Shown: positions 33,252 through 42,725, numbered from the stretch's first letter. The stretch is DNA of 64,000 bases from a bacterium (GCA_024742285.1 JANSYR010000014.1:124001-188000), one strand, 5' to 3'. Notes: generated from the letters alone by a model not told the origin. A program made the numbers and translations.

Positions 33252-33887
33252 TCAAGGGCGCTCGAAGACGACCGCGTAGGTTTTCGTCACGAAGTTCGAC
33301 GAGGGCCACGGGTCGATCACTTCGACCCGGCGAAAGCCGGCGGCCTCGAACTCGGAGATCAGGAGGCTCGCCTCGATTCCGTGGCCGCCGCGGCTCTCCG
33401 GGATGCCCTCGGGCGTCCAGAGCGCGAGCCAGAAGGTCGGTGGGAAGTCGACGACGACGATTCGCGCGCCCGGGCGGAGCGTTTCGTAGATGCTCCGCAC
33501 GAAGGGCTCGGGGGCGGTCACGTGGTGGTAGACGTCGCGGAGGAGCGCGCCGTCGACGCTCGACGGGGCGAGGGCGGTTCCGTCGAACGCGCCGGGTACG
33601 ATGTCGAGCTGTGTGAGGCCGGCTTCCTGCTTCTTCTCGCGAAGCGTCTCGAGTCGCTCGTCGTCGAGCTCGGTCGCGAAGACGCGGCCTTCGGCGCCGA
33701 CGCGTTCCACGAGGGCCACGGCGTACGCGCCCTTGCCGGCGCCGAGGTCGGCGACCGCCATGCCGGGCGTGAGCCGGAGCCGTTCCTCCAGGATCGCGAG
33801 CTCCTCTTCGAAGGTGTCCGCGAACGCGTTCGTTCCGAGCAGGGAGAGGAAGGTCAGGGAAAGGGCGAAGGCGAGCGTGCGGGGCAT
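33252..33887 (-). CDS. Exported SAM-dependent methyltransferase-like protein
   Basis: About 211 residues. The N-terminus MPRTLAFALSLTFLSLLG ending TNAFA-DT is a good Sec signal peptide. A class I SAM fold then follows: MAVADLGAGKGAYAVALVER (motif I), FATELDDERLETLREK, VDGALLRDVYHHVTAPEPF and RPGARIVVVDFPP. It belongs with the predicted periplasmic methyltransferases typified by COG4798. How such proteins obtain SAM in the periplasm is unknown; they may bind another ligand. Two close Met codons (33893 and 33887) are possible; GAGAG is best spaced for 33887. A second exported member lies at 55.9 kb. Confidence 0.75.
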   Translation of the reverse strand: MPRTLAFALSLTFLSLLGTNAFADTFEEELAILEERLRLTPGMAVADLGAGKGAYAVALVERVGAEGRVFATELDDERLETLREKKQEAGLTQLDIVPGAFDGTALAPSSVDGALLRDVYHHVTAPEPFVRSIYETLRPGARIVVVDFPPTFWLALWTPEGIPESRGGHGIEASLLISEFEAAGFRRVEVIDPWPSSNFVTKTYAVVFERP

Positions 33888-34037
33888 GGACATCTCTCTT
33901 CGGGCGCGGGGTCGGCGCGTCTCGAGAGTATGACACCCTTGCGGATGCTCGACCGTGCAGGGATCGGGCTGCACCCGGCGTCGGAGCCGCGTTGCTAGTT
34001 CCGTCGACCCTCGGTCGCGCTTCGCCGCAGCTCCGGA

Positions 34038-34400
34038 TCAGGCGGTCTTGGGCTCGTTCAACTCGAGCATGTTGCCGGCCGGGTCCTGCAGGAAGGCCTG
34101 GCGACCGTTCGGGAGCTCGAAGGCCTTCGAGACCTCGATGCCCTGGGCCTGCAGCGCTTCGAGCGTCCCGTCGAGATCGGTCACGCGGAAGGCGAAGTGC
34201 TGGCCCTTCGGTGCCACGTGGTCCTCGACCTGCATCAGGTGGACCTCCTGCCCGCCCGATCGCAGCCATGCGCCGGGGAAGCCGAAGTCGGGCCGTGGCA
34301 GGACCTCGAGACCGAGCTGGTCCACGTAGAAGGCGAGGCTCGCCTCCAGGTCGTCGACGTTGAGGGATACGTGGTGGACACCGAGTTCGAGCTTCGTCAT
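34038..34400 (-). CDS. VOC superfamily (glyoxalase/bleomycin-resistance-like) protein
   Basis: 120 residues with the two-module VOC fold. Module 1 has GVHHVSLNVDDLEASLAFYV and PGAWLRSGGQEVHLMQ; module 2 has HFAFRVTDLDGTLEALQA and AFLQDPAGNMLELNE. Candidate metal ligands are the His in HHVSLNV, His in QEVHLMQ, His in GQHFAF and Glu in MLELNE, a complete glyoxalase-like set. Start at 34400 has GGGAG 7 nt upstream. A -10-like TATATT (34450-34445, minus strand) lies 45 nt before the start. The substrate is unknown; many such proteins are hydratase/epimerase-type or dioxygenases. Confidence 0.85.
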   Translation of the reverse strand: MTKLELGVHHVSLNVDDLEASLAFYVDQLGLEVLPRPDFGFPGAWLRSGGQEVHLMQVEDHVAPKGQHFAFRVTDLDGTLEALQAQGIEVSKAFELPNGRQAFLQDPAGNMLELNEPKTA

Positions 34401-34575
34401 GGCGGGGCTCCCTGGGCTGTGCGTCGTGGTGGGCGACCCGGTCGAATATAGAGAAGGCCCGGGCGATCGCGCGAGGTGGGGCGACTCGCGTTCCGCGGCC
34501 CCTCGGCTTCGGGTCCGAGGGTCTGGGGTACCGTCGATCGACCCGCAGACGCGGCCATCGAAGGGACGAAGAAGC

Positions 34576-36684
34576 ATGCAGGAAGTCGCCACGTTCTGCC
34601 GGATCTGCGAGCCGAGCTGCGGCCTGGTCGCCGAGGTCGAGGACGGTGAGCTCGTCGGCGTTCGCCCCGACCGGGCGCATCCCGTCACGAAAGGCTTCGC
34701 GTGCAACAAGGGGCTGGCGGGTCTCGAGCTGCACCGTGACCCGGACCGGCTCGACCATCCGATGCGTCGACGACCCGACGGGACCTTCGAGGCGATCTCC
34801 TGGGACACGGCGATCACCGAGATCGCGGAGCGGATCCGGGAAGTCCAGTCGCGCCACGGCACGAAGTCCTTCGCTTCCTACATCGGCAACCCGAGCGCGT
34901 TCAACGCCCTCGCCGGTCCGGCCATGGGATCGTTCCTCGGGCAGCTCGGCGTGCGCAAGAACTTCAGCTCCGGGACCCAGGACTGTGCCAACAAGTTCGC
35001 GGGGGCGGAAGCGGTCTACGGCACATCGACGTGTCATCCGATCCCGGACTTCGACCACACGGACTTCCTGCTCGTACTCGGCTCGAATCCGCAGGTCTCG
35101 CGTATGAGCTTCGTATCGATCTCGGACCCGATGGCGGCGATGCGGGGGATCCGGGACCGCGGCGGGCGTCTCGTCTACGTCGGGCCGCGCACGATCGAGA
35201 GCGCCCGCGATGGCGAGATGTTCCTCGTGCAGCCCGACACGGACGTCTATCTCCTCGCCGCCCTGATCGGGGAAGTCCTCGCGAGCGGCCGCGTCGACGA
35301 AGCGGTCGTCGCCGAGCACGCCTCCGGCTTCGAAGGCCTGGCGGCGATCGTTCGCGACTATCCCGCCGAGCGGGTGGCTCCGGTCGTCGGGACGACCGCG
35401 GAGTCCATTCGCCAGCTCGCCCGGGACTTCGCGGATGCGCCGAGCGCGTCGGCCACGCTCTCGACCGGCGTCAACATGGGCCGTCAGGGGACGACCGCCT
35501 ACTGGCTGATGCAGATGCTCGTCTTCCTGACGGGCAACCTCGACCGACGCGGCGGCAACCTCTACGGCCGAGGCTTCTACCCCGCCGCGCCACGGAGCGG
35601 GCGCACGGATCCGGCGAAGCATTTCTTCGACAGCGAGTGGGGGCGGATCCGAAAGATTCGCGGCTCGCTGCCCGGCAACCTCATGGCCGACGCGATCCGC
35701 TCGGCGACGGATCCGATTCGCGCGATGTTCGTGATGTGCGGGAACCCGGTGCTCTCGGTCGGGGGCGAGGCAGCGATGGCCGCGGCCCTCGAGGAGCTCG
35801 AGCTGCTGGTGGTCGTGGATCTCTATCCGAACGCGACGGCGGAGCACGCGGACTACGTTCTGCCCGCTGCGGACGGCTTCGAGCGCGCCGACTTGAATCT
35901 CTGCGGCCTCGGACTCCAGGCGCGGCCCTTCGTCCAGGTCTGCGATCCCGCCGTCGAGCCGCGGGCGGAGCGGAAGCCGGAGTGGTGGATCTTCGGCCGC
36001 CTCGAGCAGGCGCTCGGCCTCGACAGCGTGCTCGACGCCGACGCGAGCCCGCCGCTCTTCGGGCGACTCGATCACATGCTGCGTTCGACGGGACATACCG
36101 CCGCCGAGATCGCGCAGGCCCCGAGCGGGACCTTCGTCCTGCCCTCCCTCGAGCCCGGCCGCTTCTACGACGACGTGATCCAGACCGACGACGGACGCGT
36201 CGCCTGCGCCCCGCCGGTCTTCCATGCGGAAGGCGCGATCGAACGGATGGCGGTGATCTTCGAATCGCTCGCCGCGGAGCCCGACGATCGGCTCAAGCTG
36301 ATCTCGAAGCGGGAGCCCTCGATGCACAACAGCTGGATGCAGAACCTGCCGAAGGTGCGCGGACGCCATCGGGAGCCGCGCCTCTGGCTCCATCCGGAAG
36401 ACGCATCGCGCCTCGGAATCGCCGAAGGAGACCGCGTGCGCGCGCGGAACGCATTCGGCGAGATCGACGTGGCGGCGGCCCTCGATGACGGGCTGGCGAA
36501 AGGCGTCGTGGCGATGCCCCACGGCGGCGGTTTCCAGGGCTCGCCGGCACTCCGTTTCGCCGCGGAGCGACCGGGCGAGAACGTGAACCGGCTCCTGCCC
36601 CACGGCCCGGGGAGCTTCGAGCCCCTGTCGGGGCAGGCGTTCATGACCGGGATCCCGGTCGAGGTCGAGCCGGCGGTCGGCTAG
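34576..36684 (+). CDS. Molybdopterin-dependent oxidoreductase (DMSO reductase family)
   Basis: 702 residues. An N-terminal [4Fe-4S] set Cys8, Cys11, Cys15 and Cys43 (CRICEPSC, then KGFACNKG) leads into the bis-MGD fold: AISWDTAITEIAERI, GSFLGQLGV, LLVLGSNPQ and YVLPAADGFERAD. A C-terminal domain IV follows (GIAEGDRVRARNAFGEIDVA). A Cys in SSGTQDCANK is a candidate metal ligand. No Tat signal is present, so it is probably cytosolic. No small subunit or membrane anchor is adjacent, which suggests a stand-alone enzyme. Start ATG 34576 is preceded by GAAGAAG; the frame upstream is noise. It converges on the BVMO 2 gene with 12 nt between stops. Confidence 0.88.
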   Translation: MQEVATFCRICEPSCGLVAEVEDGELVGVRPDRAHPVTKGFACNKGLAGLELHRDPDRLDHPMRRRPDGTFEAISWDTAITEIAERIREVQSRHGTKSFASYIGNPSAFNALAGPAMGSFLGQLGVRKNFSSGTQDCANKFAGAEAVYGTSTCHPIPDFDHTDFLLVLGSNPQVSRMSFVSISDPMAAMRGIRDRGGRLVYVGPRTIESARDGEMFLVQPDTDVYLLAALIGEVLASGRVDEAVVAEHASGFEGLAAIVRDYPAERVAPVVGTTAESIRQLARDFADAPSASATLSTGVNMGRQGTTAYWLMQMLVFLTGNLDRRGGNLYGRGFYPAAPRSGRTDPAKHFFDSEWGRIRKIRGSLPGNLMADAIRSATDPIRAMFVMCGNPVLSVGGEAAMAAALEELELLVVVDLYPNATAEHADYVLPAADGFERADLNLCGLGLQARPFVQVCDPAVEPRAERKPEWWIFGRLEQALGLDSVLDADASPPLFGRLDHMLRSTGHTAAEIAQAPSGTFVLPSLEPGRFYDDVIQTDDGRVACAPPVFHAEGAIERMAVIFESLAAEPDDRLKLISKREPSMHNSWMQNLPKVRGRHREPRLWLHPEDASRLGIAEGDRVRARNAFGEIDVAAALDDGLAKGVVAMPHGGGFQGSPALRFAAERPGENVNRLLPHGPGSFEPLSGQAFMTGIPVEVEPAVG

Positions 36685-36696
36685 CGAACGCCGGGG

Positions 36697-38529
36697 TCAG
36701 TCTTCGCCAAGCGCGTAGTCGAGCTCGAGCCCCTCGAATCCGCCCTTCTCGCGCCACTCCGCGAGGAGCACACGGTAACCGAAGAGATCCCCGGCGCGGC
36801 CGCCGTAGGAACCGTTCCGCGGGTTCGCCTGACTCGGGTCGCCCTCGAAGTTGAAGCGCGAGGGCGTGCAGGCGGCGTCGAAGGCGCCTCGGTCGACGGC
36901 GCAGGCGACGATTCCCTCGGTCCAGGCGGCCTCGGCGTCTTCCCGGACGTCGAAGCAGCGAATGCCCGCGTCGACCATCGCGCGGATCGTGCGGGCGAGG
37001 TGGTCGGCGCCTTCCACGGTGACGTGGGTGTGGGTGACCGTCACGACGGCCTGCTGGTACGGGGCCGGCATCGTGAAGAAGTTCGGGAAGCCGCGGGTCA
37101 TGAGACCGTGGAGGGACTGCACGCCGCCCTTCCATTTCGTCTCGATGTCGAGGCCGTCGCGGCCGACGATCGGGTGGCCGGCGCGACGATGGAAGGGCGT
37201 GGCCTCGCCTTCGAAGCCCGTCGCGTAGACGATGCAGTCCACGTCGTAGGCGGTCCCATTCGCGACGAGGCCGGTCGGTGTGATCCGTTCGATGCCGGCC
37301 GGGCAGTCGACCAGGGTCACGTTCTCCCGGTCCATCGCGGGCAGGTACTCGTCGTGGAAGCAGGGCCGCTTGCACATGTAGCGGTAGTAGGGCTTCATCG
37401 CCTCGGCCTTCTCGGGATCCGAGACGAAGGCGTCGACGCGGTCGCGGTGGGCGTCCATGACGGCGTGATCCGCCGCGGCGATTCGACCCACGATCTCCCC
37501 GGGCGGGAGCGTGGGGTCGATTCGCGGGCTGAGCAGCGGGGCGTAGTGGTGGGTCCAGCCGTCGTCGACGAGATCCTCTTCGGTCGGCAGCGCGAGCATG
37601 ATCTTCGCGAAGTTGTCCATCCGTTCCGCCTGCCACCCCGGCGCGAGCGAGGCGGCGAAGTCCGGGTCGGTCGGCCGATTGTCCCGCACGCCGATCGCCG
37701 AGGGCGTGCGTTGGAAGACGAGCAACTCTTCGGCGGATTCGGCGAGGGGCGGGATGCACTGGATACCGCTCGATCCGGTCCCGACCACCGCGACCCGCTT
37801 GCCCCGAAGTCCCGGGAGCGCGCTCCAGTCGTCCGGGGAGCCGCCGGTGTAGTCGAAGTCCCAGCGCGCGGTGTGGAAGGCGCGGCCCTCGAAGTCGTCC
37901 ATGCCGGGAATCACGGGCAGCTTCATCAGGTTGAGGATCCCGACGGCCATGATCACGAAGCGGGCGCGGATCGTGTCGCCGCGGTCCGTCGTGATCACCC
38001 AGTGCGCGTCGGGCTCGTCCCACTCGCTCCGAAGGACCCGGGTGTGGAAGAGCGCATCGGGGCCGAGCGCGTAGCGCTCGGCGATCGCCTCGAAATGCTC
38101 CCGGATCTCTTCGCCGAAGGCGTACCGGGTCGTCGGGACCGTCCCCATCTCCTCGAGCATCGGCATGTAGATGTACGACTCGATGTCGCACATCACGCCC
38201 GGGTAGCGGTTCCAGTACCAGGTCCCGCCGAAGCCCCCCGCTTCGTCGAGCAGGCAGAGATCCTCGAAGCCCTGTTCCCGAAGCCTCGCGGCGACCACGA
38301 TCCCGGCCATGCCCGCGCCGACGATCGCCACGTCGACCCGCCGGGTGACGGCTTCGCGCTCCTCGAAGGGCGTGAAGGGGTCGCGGCGATAGCGGGCGAA
38401 GCGGTCGTCGTGCTGGAGGTCGTGGATCGCGGAGCGGTCCACACCGGTCCGGCGATCGCGCTCGAGGCTGTACTTCGCCTCGAGCGCTTCGGGATCCTCT
38501 CCTCCGAACGATCGATCCGGCTCCGTCAC
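36697..38529 (-). CDS. Baeyer-Villiger monooxygenase with N-terminal extension (BVMO 2)
   Basis: 610 residues. An N-terminal extension of about 65 residues (YSLERDRRTGVDRSAIHDL) precedes the FAD site IVGAGMAGIVVAARL, as in cyclopentadecanone and steroid BVMOs. GGTWYWNRYPGVMCD follows. The fingerprint is FEGRAFHTARWDFD, and the NADPH Rossmann VVGTGSSGIQCIP is canonical. Later blocks YMCKRPCFHDEYLPAMDREN and VYATGFEG match large BVMOs. Likely substrates are bulky cyclic ketones, including steroids. It lies 39 nt downstream of the DUF3556 gene on the same strand, so the two are probably co-expressed. Confidence 0.92.
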   Translation of the reverse strand: MTEPDRSFGGEDPEALEAKYSLERDRRTGVDRSAIHDLQHDDRFARYRRDPFTPFEEREAVTRRVDVAIVGAGMAGIVVAARLREQGFEDLCLLDEAGGFGGTWYWNRYPGVMCDIESYIYMPMLEEMGTVPTTRYAFGEEIREHFEAIAERYALGPDALFHTRVLRSEWDEPDAHWVITTDRGDTIRARFVIMAVGILNLMKLPVIPGMDDFEGRAFHTARWDFDYTGGSPDDWSALPGLRGKRVAVVGTGSSGIQCIPPLAESAEELLVFQRTPSAIGVRDNRPTDPDFAASLAPGWQAERMDNFAKIMLALPTEEDLVDDGWTHHYAPLLSPRIDPTLPPGEIVGRIAAADHAVMDAHRDRVDAFVSDPEKAEAMKPYYRYMCKRPCFHDEYLPAMDRENVTLVDCPAGIERITPTGLVANGTAYDVDCIVYATGFEGEATPFHRRAGHPIVGRDGLDIETKWKGGVQSLHGLMTRGFPNFFTMPAPYQQAVVTVTHTHVTVEGADHLARTIRAMVDAGIRCFDVREDAEAAWTEGIVACAVDRGAFDAACTPSRFNFEGDPSQANPRNGSYGGRAGDLFGYRVLLAEWREKGGFEGLELDYALGED

Positions 38530-38568
38530 GTTCGCACCTCGCTGGCGCGCGCAGCCGCTCGGGCGGTT

Positions 38569-40284
38569 CTATCCGCGAGTGAGCGCTGCGGCGATCTCAC
38601 CCTCGGGCCACGGCTGGTTCAGCTTGTAGTCCTTCAGGTTGGTGATGCCCTCGGCGATCTTGCCCTCGACGGGGCAATAGACCCGCCAGTGCATCGTCGG
38701 GTTGAAGAGCGGCTGTGACTCGACGGAGATGAGCTTGAGCTCGCCCTTCTCGAAGCCACAGATGGGCTGCATCTTCTCGAGCAGCTCGTAGCCGTTCAGG
38801 TGCCCGTCACCGAAGTTCCAGCCCAGGATGGTCCCGCCGAAGGTCTCGCCTTCCTGGAACTCGTAGTCGTCGATGTCCTGACCGACGGCCGCCGACAGGG
38901 CCTCGAGAAGGGGACGTCCCTGCAGATGGAGCTGCCGGTTCGCGCTCATCGAGGCCTTGGCCGCGGCGAGCTCGGTCGGGTCCTCGATCATCTCCTCGAG
39001 CTGCTCGAGGACCGTCGTCGACGGCTTCTTGATCTTCGCGATCTTCTCCCGGTAGTTGCTGTCCTTCTTGAAGAGCCAGACGTTGTAGGCCCAGTTCCCC
39101 GCGTAGTACCGCATGGACAGGAGGAACGAGAGCCGCGACGGGAAGAAGTTGCCGAGCGTCGGGATCACGACGAGCGAGAAGAGCATCACCGCGAGCACGA
39201 CCGGGGCCTGCGTCATCTCGAAGATCGAGTCCGTCGGGTGGAACCAGAAGAGGTTCCAACCGCCGTAGATCATCAGGATGTTCCACTCGACGGGCATGCC
39301 GGCGGGGTTGTTGAGGCCGATGAAGCCGTGGAAGCCCGTGAAGAGGATGCAGCCGCCGAGCAGGATCAAGTCGTTGCCCGTCGCGAGGCCGGCGAAGAGG
39401 ATGAAGGGAATCGCGAACTCGGACAAATGACCGAAGGCGGCCATGAAATGGGCGAAGCGCGAGGGCGTGATGTCGTCGGGATAGTTCGCGAAGAGGTTCT
39501 TCTTGAGCGCCTTCGGGAAGAAGGGGCCGTTATTCATCATGACCATGATCACGGAGGGGAAGTGCATGTTCCACTTGGACACGGCGGCCCAGATCCAGAT
39601 GAACGACCAGGTGAGCTTCGCGCCGGAGACCCAGAGCTCGTCGTCGAAGGCGAAGATGACCGCGCCGATCACGACGAGGTAGTGCTCCGAGCGGGCCATG
39701 AGGTAGAGCGTCTTGTCGAGGATCCCGTTCACGATGACTAGGACGAAGCAGGGCAGCAGATGGGCCGGCGTCATCTCCGGCTGGATCAGCGCCCAGAGCA
39801 GCAGGATCTGGTTCAGGGAGTAGAGGCTCACGTCGAGCCAGTTGCGGGTATTCCCTCCGATCAGCGGAACGCCCGGAAAGAGCGGGAGCTTGATCGTGCC
39901 CGTCCGCGCGAAGTGGCGGTAGCCGCCGTACCACTTGTCGAAGCGTGCGTTCATCGGGCCCCAGCCACAGCCGAAGCCGAAGAGCTCCCAGCACATGGAC
40001 CAGACCATGGCCTTCTTGAAGGCCTCGCCGGTCATCGCCCAGCTACCGACGTCGAAGAAGCTCGTGTAGCCCGCGTTGAACGTGCACCAGAAGGCCCAGA
40101 TCGGGATCAGCACGCAGAGGTATTTGATCCAGTAGAGCGCCATGACGGATGGGCGATTGGGTGAGGCGTAGGCCCAGTTCTGGGCGACGAGCTTCGTCCG
40201 TTCGGGATAGCTGCTCGCGTTCGCGATGCGCTCGGGCGGGAAGGGCGGAACGTTCGTGCTGGAGTCGGGCTGGGCGGTCGTCAT
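38569..40284 (-). CDS. DUF3556 multispanning membrane protein
   Basis: 571 residues matching the DUF3556 family known mostly from mycobacteria. It opens with RTKLVAQNWAYASPNRPSVM, then about nine hydrophobic segments between residues 45 and 380 (for example ALYWIKYLCVLIPIWAFWCT and VMLFSLVVIPTLG). A soluble C-terminal region of about 190 residues follows (LHLQGRPLLEALSAAVGQDI, TMHWRVYCPVEGK). His and Asp/Glu within the membrane part recall lipid-modifying integral enzymes such as gamma-carboxylase-like proteins, but no mechanism is known. It precedes BVMO 2 by 39 nt. A 12-bp palindrome lies 28 nt upstream of its start. Confidence 0.85.
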   Translation of the reverse strand: MTTAQPDSSTNVPPFPPERIANASSYPERTKLVAQNWAYASPNRPSVMALYWIKYLCVLIPIWAFWCTFNAGYTSFFDVGSWAMTGEAFKKAMVWSMCWELFGFGCGWGPMNARFDKWYGGYRHFARTGTIKLPLFPGVPLIGGNTRNWLDVSLYSLNQILLLWALIQPEMTPAHLLPCFVLVIVNGILDKTLYLMARSEHYLVVIGAVIFAFDDELWVSGAKLTWSFIWIWAAVSKWNMHFPSVIMVMMNNGPFFPKALKKNLFANYPDDITPSRFAHFMAAFGHLSEFAIPFILFAGLATGNDLILLGGCILFTGFHGFIGLNNPAGMPVEWNILMIYGGWNLFWFHPTDSIFEMTQAPVVLAVMLFSLVVIPTLGNFFPSRLSFLLSMRYYAGNWAYNVWLFKKDSNYREKIAKIKKPSTTVLEQLEEMIEDPTELAAAKASMSANRQLHLQGRPLLEALSAAVGQDIDDYEFQEGETFGGTILGWNFGDGHLNGYELLEKMQPICGFEKGELKLISVESQPLFNPTMHWRVYCPVEGKIAEGITNLKDYKLNQPWPEGEIAAALTRG

Positions 40285-40311
40285 GGCGCGTCTCGGAAAC
40301 CTCGTGGTGGA

Positions 40312-40323
40312 CGTTCCGGAACG
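40312..40323. promoter_or_regulatory. 12-bp palindrome CGTTCCGGAACG
   Basis: Perfect palindrome in the 149-nt gap upstream of the DUF3556 gene, 28 nt before its ATG. It could be an operator for the DUF3556-BVMO 2 transcript. It is short enough to arise by chance in GC-rich DNA. Confidence 0.25.
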
Positions 40324-40433
40324 CTCGACGACGCGCCCGGAACACGGACAGGATGGTAGATCGGTTTCGGCGCGCGTCCGCCCCCTGGTGAAGGCCCGGG
40401 ATGGCGGATTCGAGAGCGCCCGCTATGCGGCGA

Positions 40434-41570
40434 TCAACCCTCGGCGCGCGCCTGGAGCGTGTTGAGATGTTCGATCGCTTCCAGGTAGCCGGTGACGAGT
40501 TCCTCGATCACTTCCCGGGACGACTGCACCTCGTTCATCATGCCGACCACCTGGCCGACCGGGTTGAAGGCGACCTCCTGGGATTGGGGCGAAGTCGCGT
40601 AGCGGCTGGTCCGGGTGATGCAGTCCATCGTCACCATGTTCTGGAGCGGCATGCCGAGGGGGTCCGGGGTGTCGTCCGCGGCCCAGGCCTCCGTCCAGTC
40701 GTTCTTCAGCATTCGGCACGGCTTGCCCGTGAACGAGCGCGAGCGGACCGTGTCCTGGCTCGTTGCGTTGAGGTACGAAGCCATCTGCGCCGGGGACGCC
40801 TCGGCTTCCTGGACCGTCAGCCAGATCGATCCCGTCCAGACGCCCTGCGCGCCCATCGCGAGGGCGGCGGCCATCTGCTGGCCCGTCGCGATTCCGCCTG
40901 CGGCGAGGACCGGGAGGGGCGCGACCGCCTGGATGATCTGGGGCCAGAGGACCATGCTGCCGATCTCCCCGGTGTGGCCTCCCCCTTCCGTGCCCTGAGC
41001 GATGATGAAGTCGAGGCCGGAGGCCTTGTGCTGCACGGCCTGGTGGACCTTGCCGCAGAGCGCCCCGATCACCCGGCCGGACGCCTTCACGCGGGTGACG
41101 ACCTCGGGCGGGGGCGTCCCGAGGGCGTTCGCGATCATCGCGACCTTCTCGTGCTGGAGCGCGACGTCGAGCTGGGGGGTGGCCGTGGCGAGGCTCATGC
41201 CGAGCAGCTCGTGGTGCTTCTCTTCTTCCGGGATCTCGGGGATGCCGTGGTCGGCGAGGAGCTTGGCGGCAAACTCGCGGTGCTGATCGGGGATCGCGGC
41301 GCGGAGCTGGGCCTCGAGCTTCTCGGCGTCGAGCTCGCCGATGCCCTCGTATTTCTGGGGGATCACCAGGTCGACGCCATAGGTGATGCCGTCGCCGACG
41401 TGCTCGTCGATTCACTTGCATTCGATCTCGAGCTGCTCGGGCGTAAAGCCGACGGCGCCGAGCACGCCGAAGCCGCCGGCGTTCGAGACCGCGGCGACGA
41501 CGTCGCGGCAATGGGTGAAGGCAAAGATGGGGAACTCGATGCCGAGCTTCTCGCAGAGGTCGGTGCGCAT
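40434..41570 (-). pseudogene. Nitronate monooxygenase family gene with in-frame UGA at codon 53
   Basis: A 378-residue 2-nitropropane dioxygenase/nitronate monooxygenase-type FMN enzyme if UGA is read through. Start ATG 41570 (AGGAG 5 nt upstream) gives RTDLCEKLGIEFPIF, the His-containing FAFTHCRDVVAAVSNAGG, then IECK, TGA (41414-41412) and IDEHVGDGITYGVDL. The frame then continues undisturbed to 40434 with GLDFIIAQGTEGGGHTGEI and VLAAGGIATGQQMAAALAMG. Homologues usually have Trp before IDEH, so TGA most simply replaces TGG. A GTG at 41366 could start a shortened protein lacking the first strand and helix of the barrel. No SECIS-like hairpin fits. Either a recent nonsense mutation, a base error, or readthrough. 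Confidence 0.7.
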
Positions 41571-41663
41571 GGGGGCTCCTTCCGGGTCCGCACCGCGTGG
41601 CCGAGCCGCGGGCGGCGTCGCCGAACTGAGTAGCGAATTCCGCGGGTCCCCGGACGGTCCGTC

Positions 41664-42725
41664 CTAGAGGGCGGCCCGCAGCGCCTCGAGCACCTCGAGA
41701 TCCTCGATCGCCGCGTTGGCGCGACGGAGCAATCCTTCGGCGAGGTCCATGCCGTCGCCGCTCGCGTAGCTGGGCATGAAGGCGAGGAAGGTCGCGATGA
41801 CGGTGTAGGACGCCTGCAGCCGATGGGCACGCCAGGCATCGTCGATCGACACCTCGACGCCGCCCGCGGCGCGGAGCGCGTCCAGGTAGGTCTGGAGCAG
41901 GGCGCGCTCGTTCTTGCGCCGCGCCTCGATGTCGACACTCATCGTCAGGAAGTAGCTCACGTCCCGGAGGTGCGTGCTCGTCTTCGAGAGGCCCCAGTCG
42001 AGGAAGCCGACCCGGTCGTCGTCGAGGAAGACGTTGCCGACGTGGAGGTCGCCGTGGATGTAGGTCCGCGGGCCCACGTCCCAGAGCGCGTGGAAGGCGG
42101 CGTGATGCTCCACGTACAGCTCGCCGATCGCCTTGTAGGTCTCCGGGAGCGCCTCTGCGTTCTGGTCGAGGACGAAGCGCATCAGGCCGGAGGTCGCTTC
42201 GCTTCCGGGGGTGCGGTCGGGCTGCCGCAGCCAGGGGGCGACCTCGTCGCGCGCGGCGTCGCGCTCGAAGCGCGCGTGGAATCGGGCCAGCTCTTCCAGG
42301 GCCTTCGCCGCGGCGTCTGCGGGGATCCCCCATTCCCCCTGCGAGAAGCGGCAGCCGCTCGTCGTGAGATCTTCGAGCAGGAGCGCGAAGTCGTCGCCTT
42401 CCGCGCCGGCGAAGTAGCAGCGGGGGACACGCAGGTCGATCGTTCCCGAGACGTCCGCGAAGAACTGTGCTTCGCGCTCGCCCATTCCGATGGCGCCGAT
42501 CATCGCGCGGTGTCCCTCGTCGAGCGGGGCGAGCTTCACGAAGAGCGACGCCGGTCCCGCGCCGTCCTGCTCGTAGGTGAGGCCGATGCGTGCGCGTTGA
42601 TTGGTCGAGAACGCGTGGTCGAGGAGCTCGACCGACGCCACGGGGGCGTCGAGGATCCCGCTCAGCCAGGCGGGCGTCAGGTCGTCGGGATGGGCGGGGA
42701 GGGCGGATCGTTTCGTTTCGGTCAT
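41664..42725 (-). CDS. Phosphotransferase family (APH-like) protein
   Basis: 353 residues with an intact aminoglycoside-phosphotransferase/choline-kinase fold. The Brenner motif IHGDLHVGNVFLDDDRVGFL contains the catalytic Asp and the metal-binding Asn, followed by DWGLS with the second Asp. The N-lobe LTYEQDGAGPASLFVKLAPL carries the ATP Lys. In this kind of neighbourhood (with acyl-CoA dehydrogenase/SDR genes) such kinases often act in lipid or steroid catabolism, for example as hydroxyacid or sterol-type kinases (ACAD10/11-like), rather than in antibiotic resistance. Start ATG 42725 has GGAA upstream. Upstream of the nitronate monooxygenase gene by 93 nt. Confidence 0.85.
   Translation of the reverse strand: MTETKRSALPAHPDDLTPAWLSGILDAPVASVELLDHAFSTNQRARIGLTYEQDGAGPASLFVKLAPLDEGHRAMIGAIGMGEREAQFFADVSGTIDLRVPRCYFAGAEGDDFALLLEDLTTSGCRFSQGEWGIPADAAAKALEELARFHARFERDAARDEVAPWLRQPDRTPGSEATSGLMRFVLDQNAEALPETYKAIGELYVEHHAAFHALWDVGPRTYIHGDLHVGNVFLDDDRVGFLDWGLSKTSTHLRDVSYFLTMSVDIEARRKNERALLQTYLDALRAAGGVEVSIDDAWRAHRLQASYTVIATFLAFMPSYASGDGMDLAEGLLRRANAAIEDLEVLEALRAAL

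Noticed and set aside
41412-41414. Selenocysteine in the nitronate monooxygenase gene
   Set aside because: The expected residue is Trp, not Cys, and the RNA after the UGA has no stem with a G-starting loop at the required distance.
41664-42725. Antibiotic-resistance aminoglycoside phosphotransferase
   Set aside because: The fold matches, but the neighbourhood is lipid/ketone catabolism, where APH-like kinases usually have metabolic roles.
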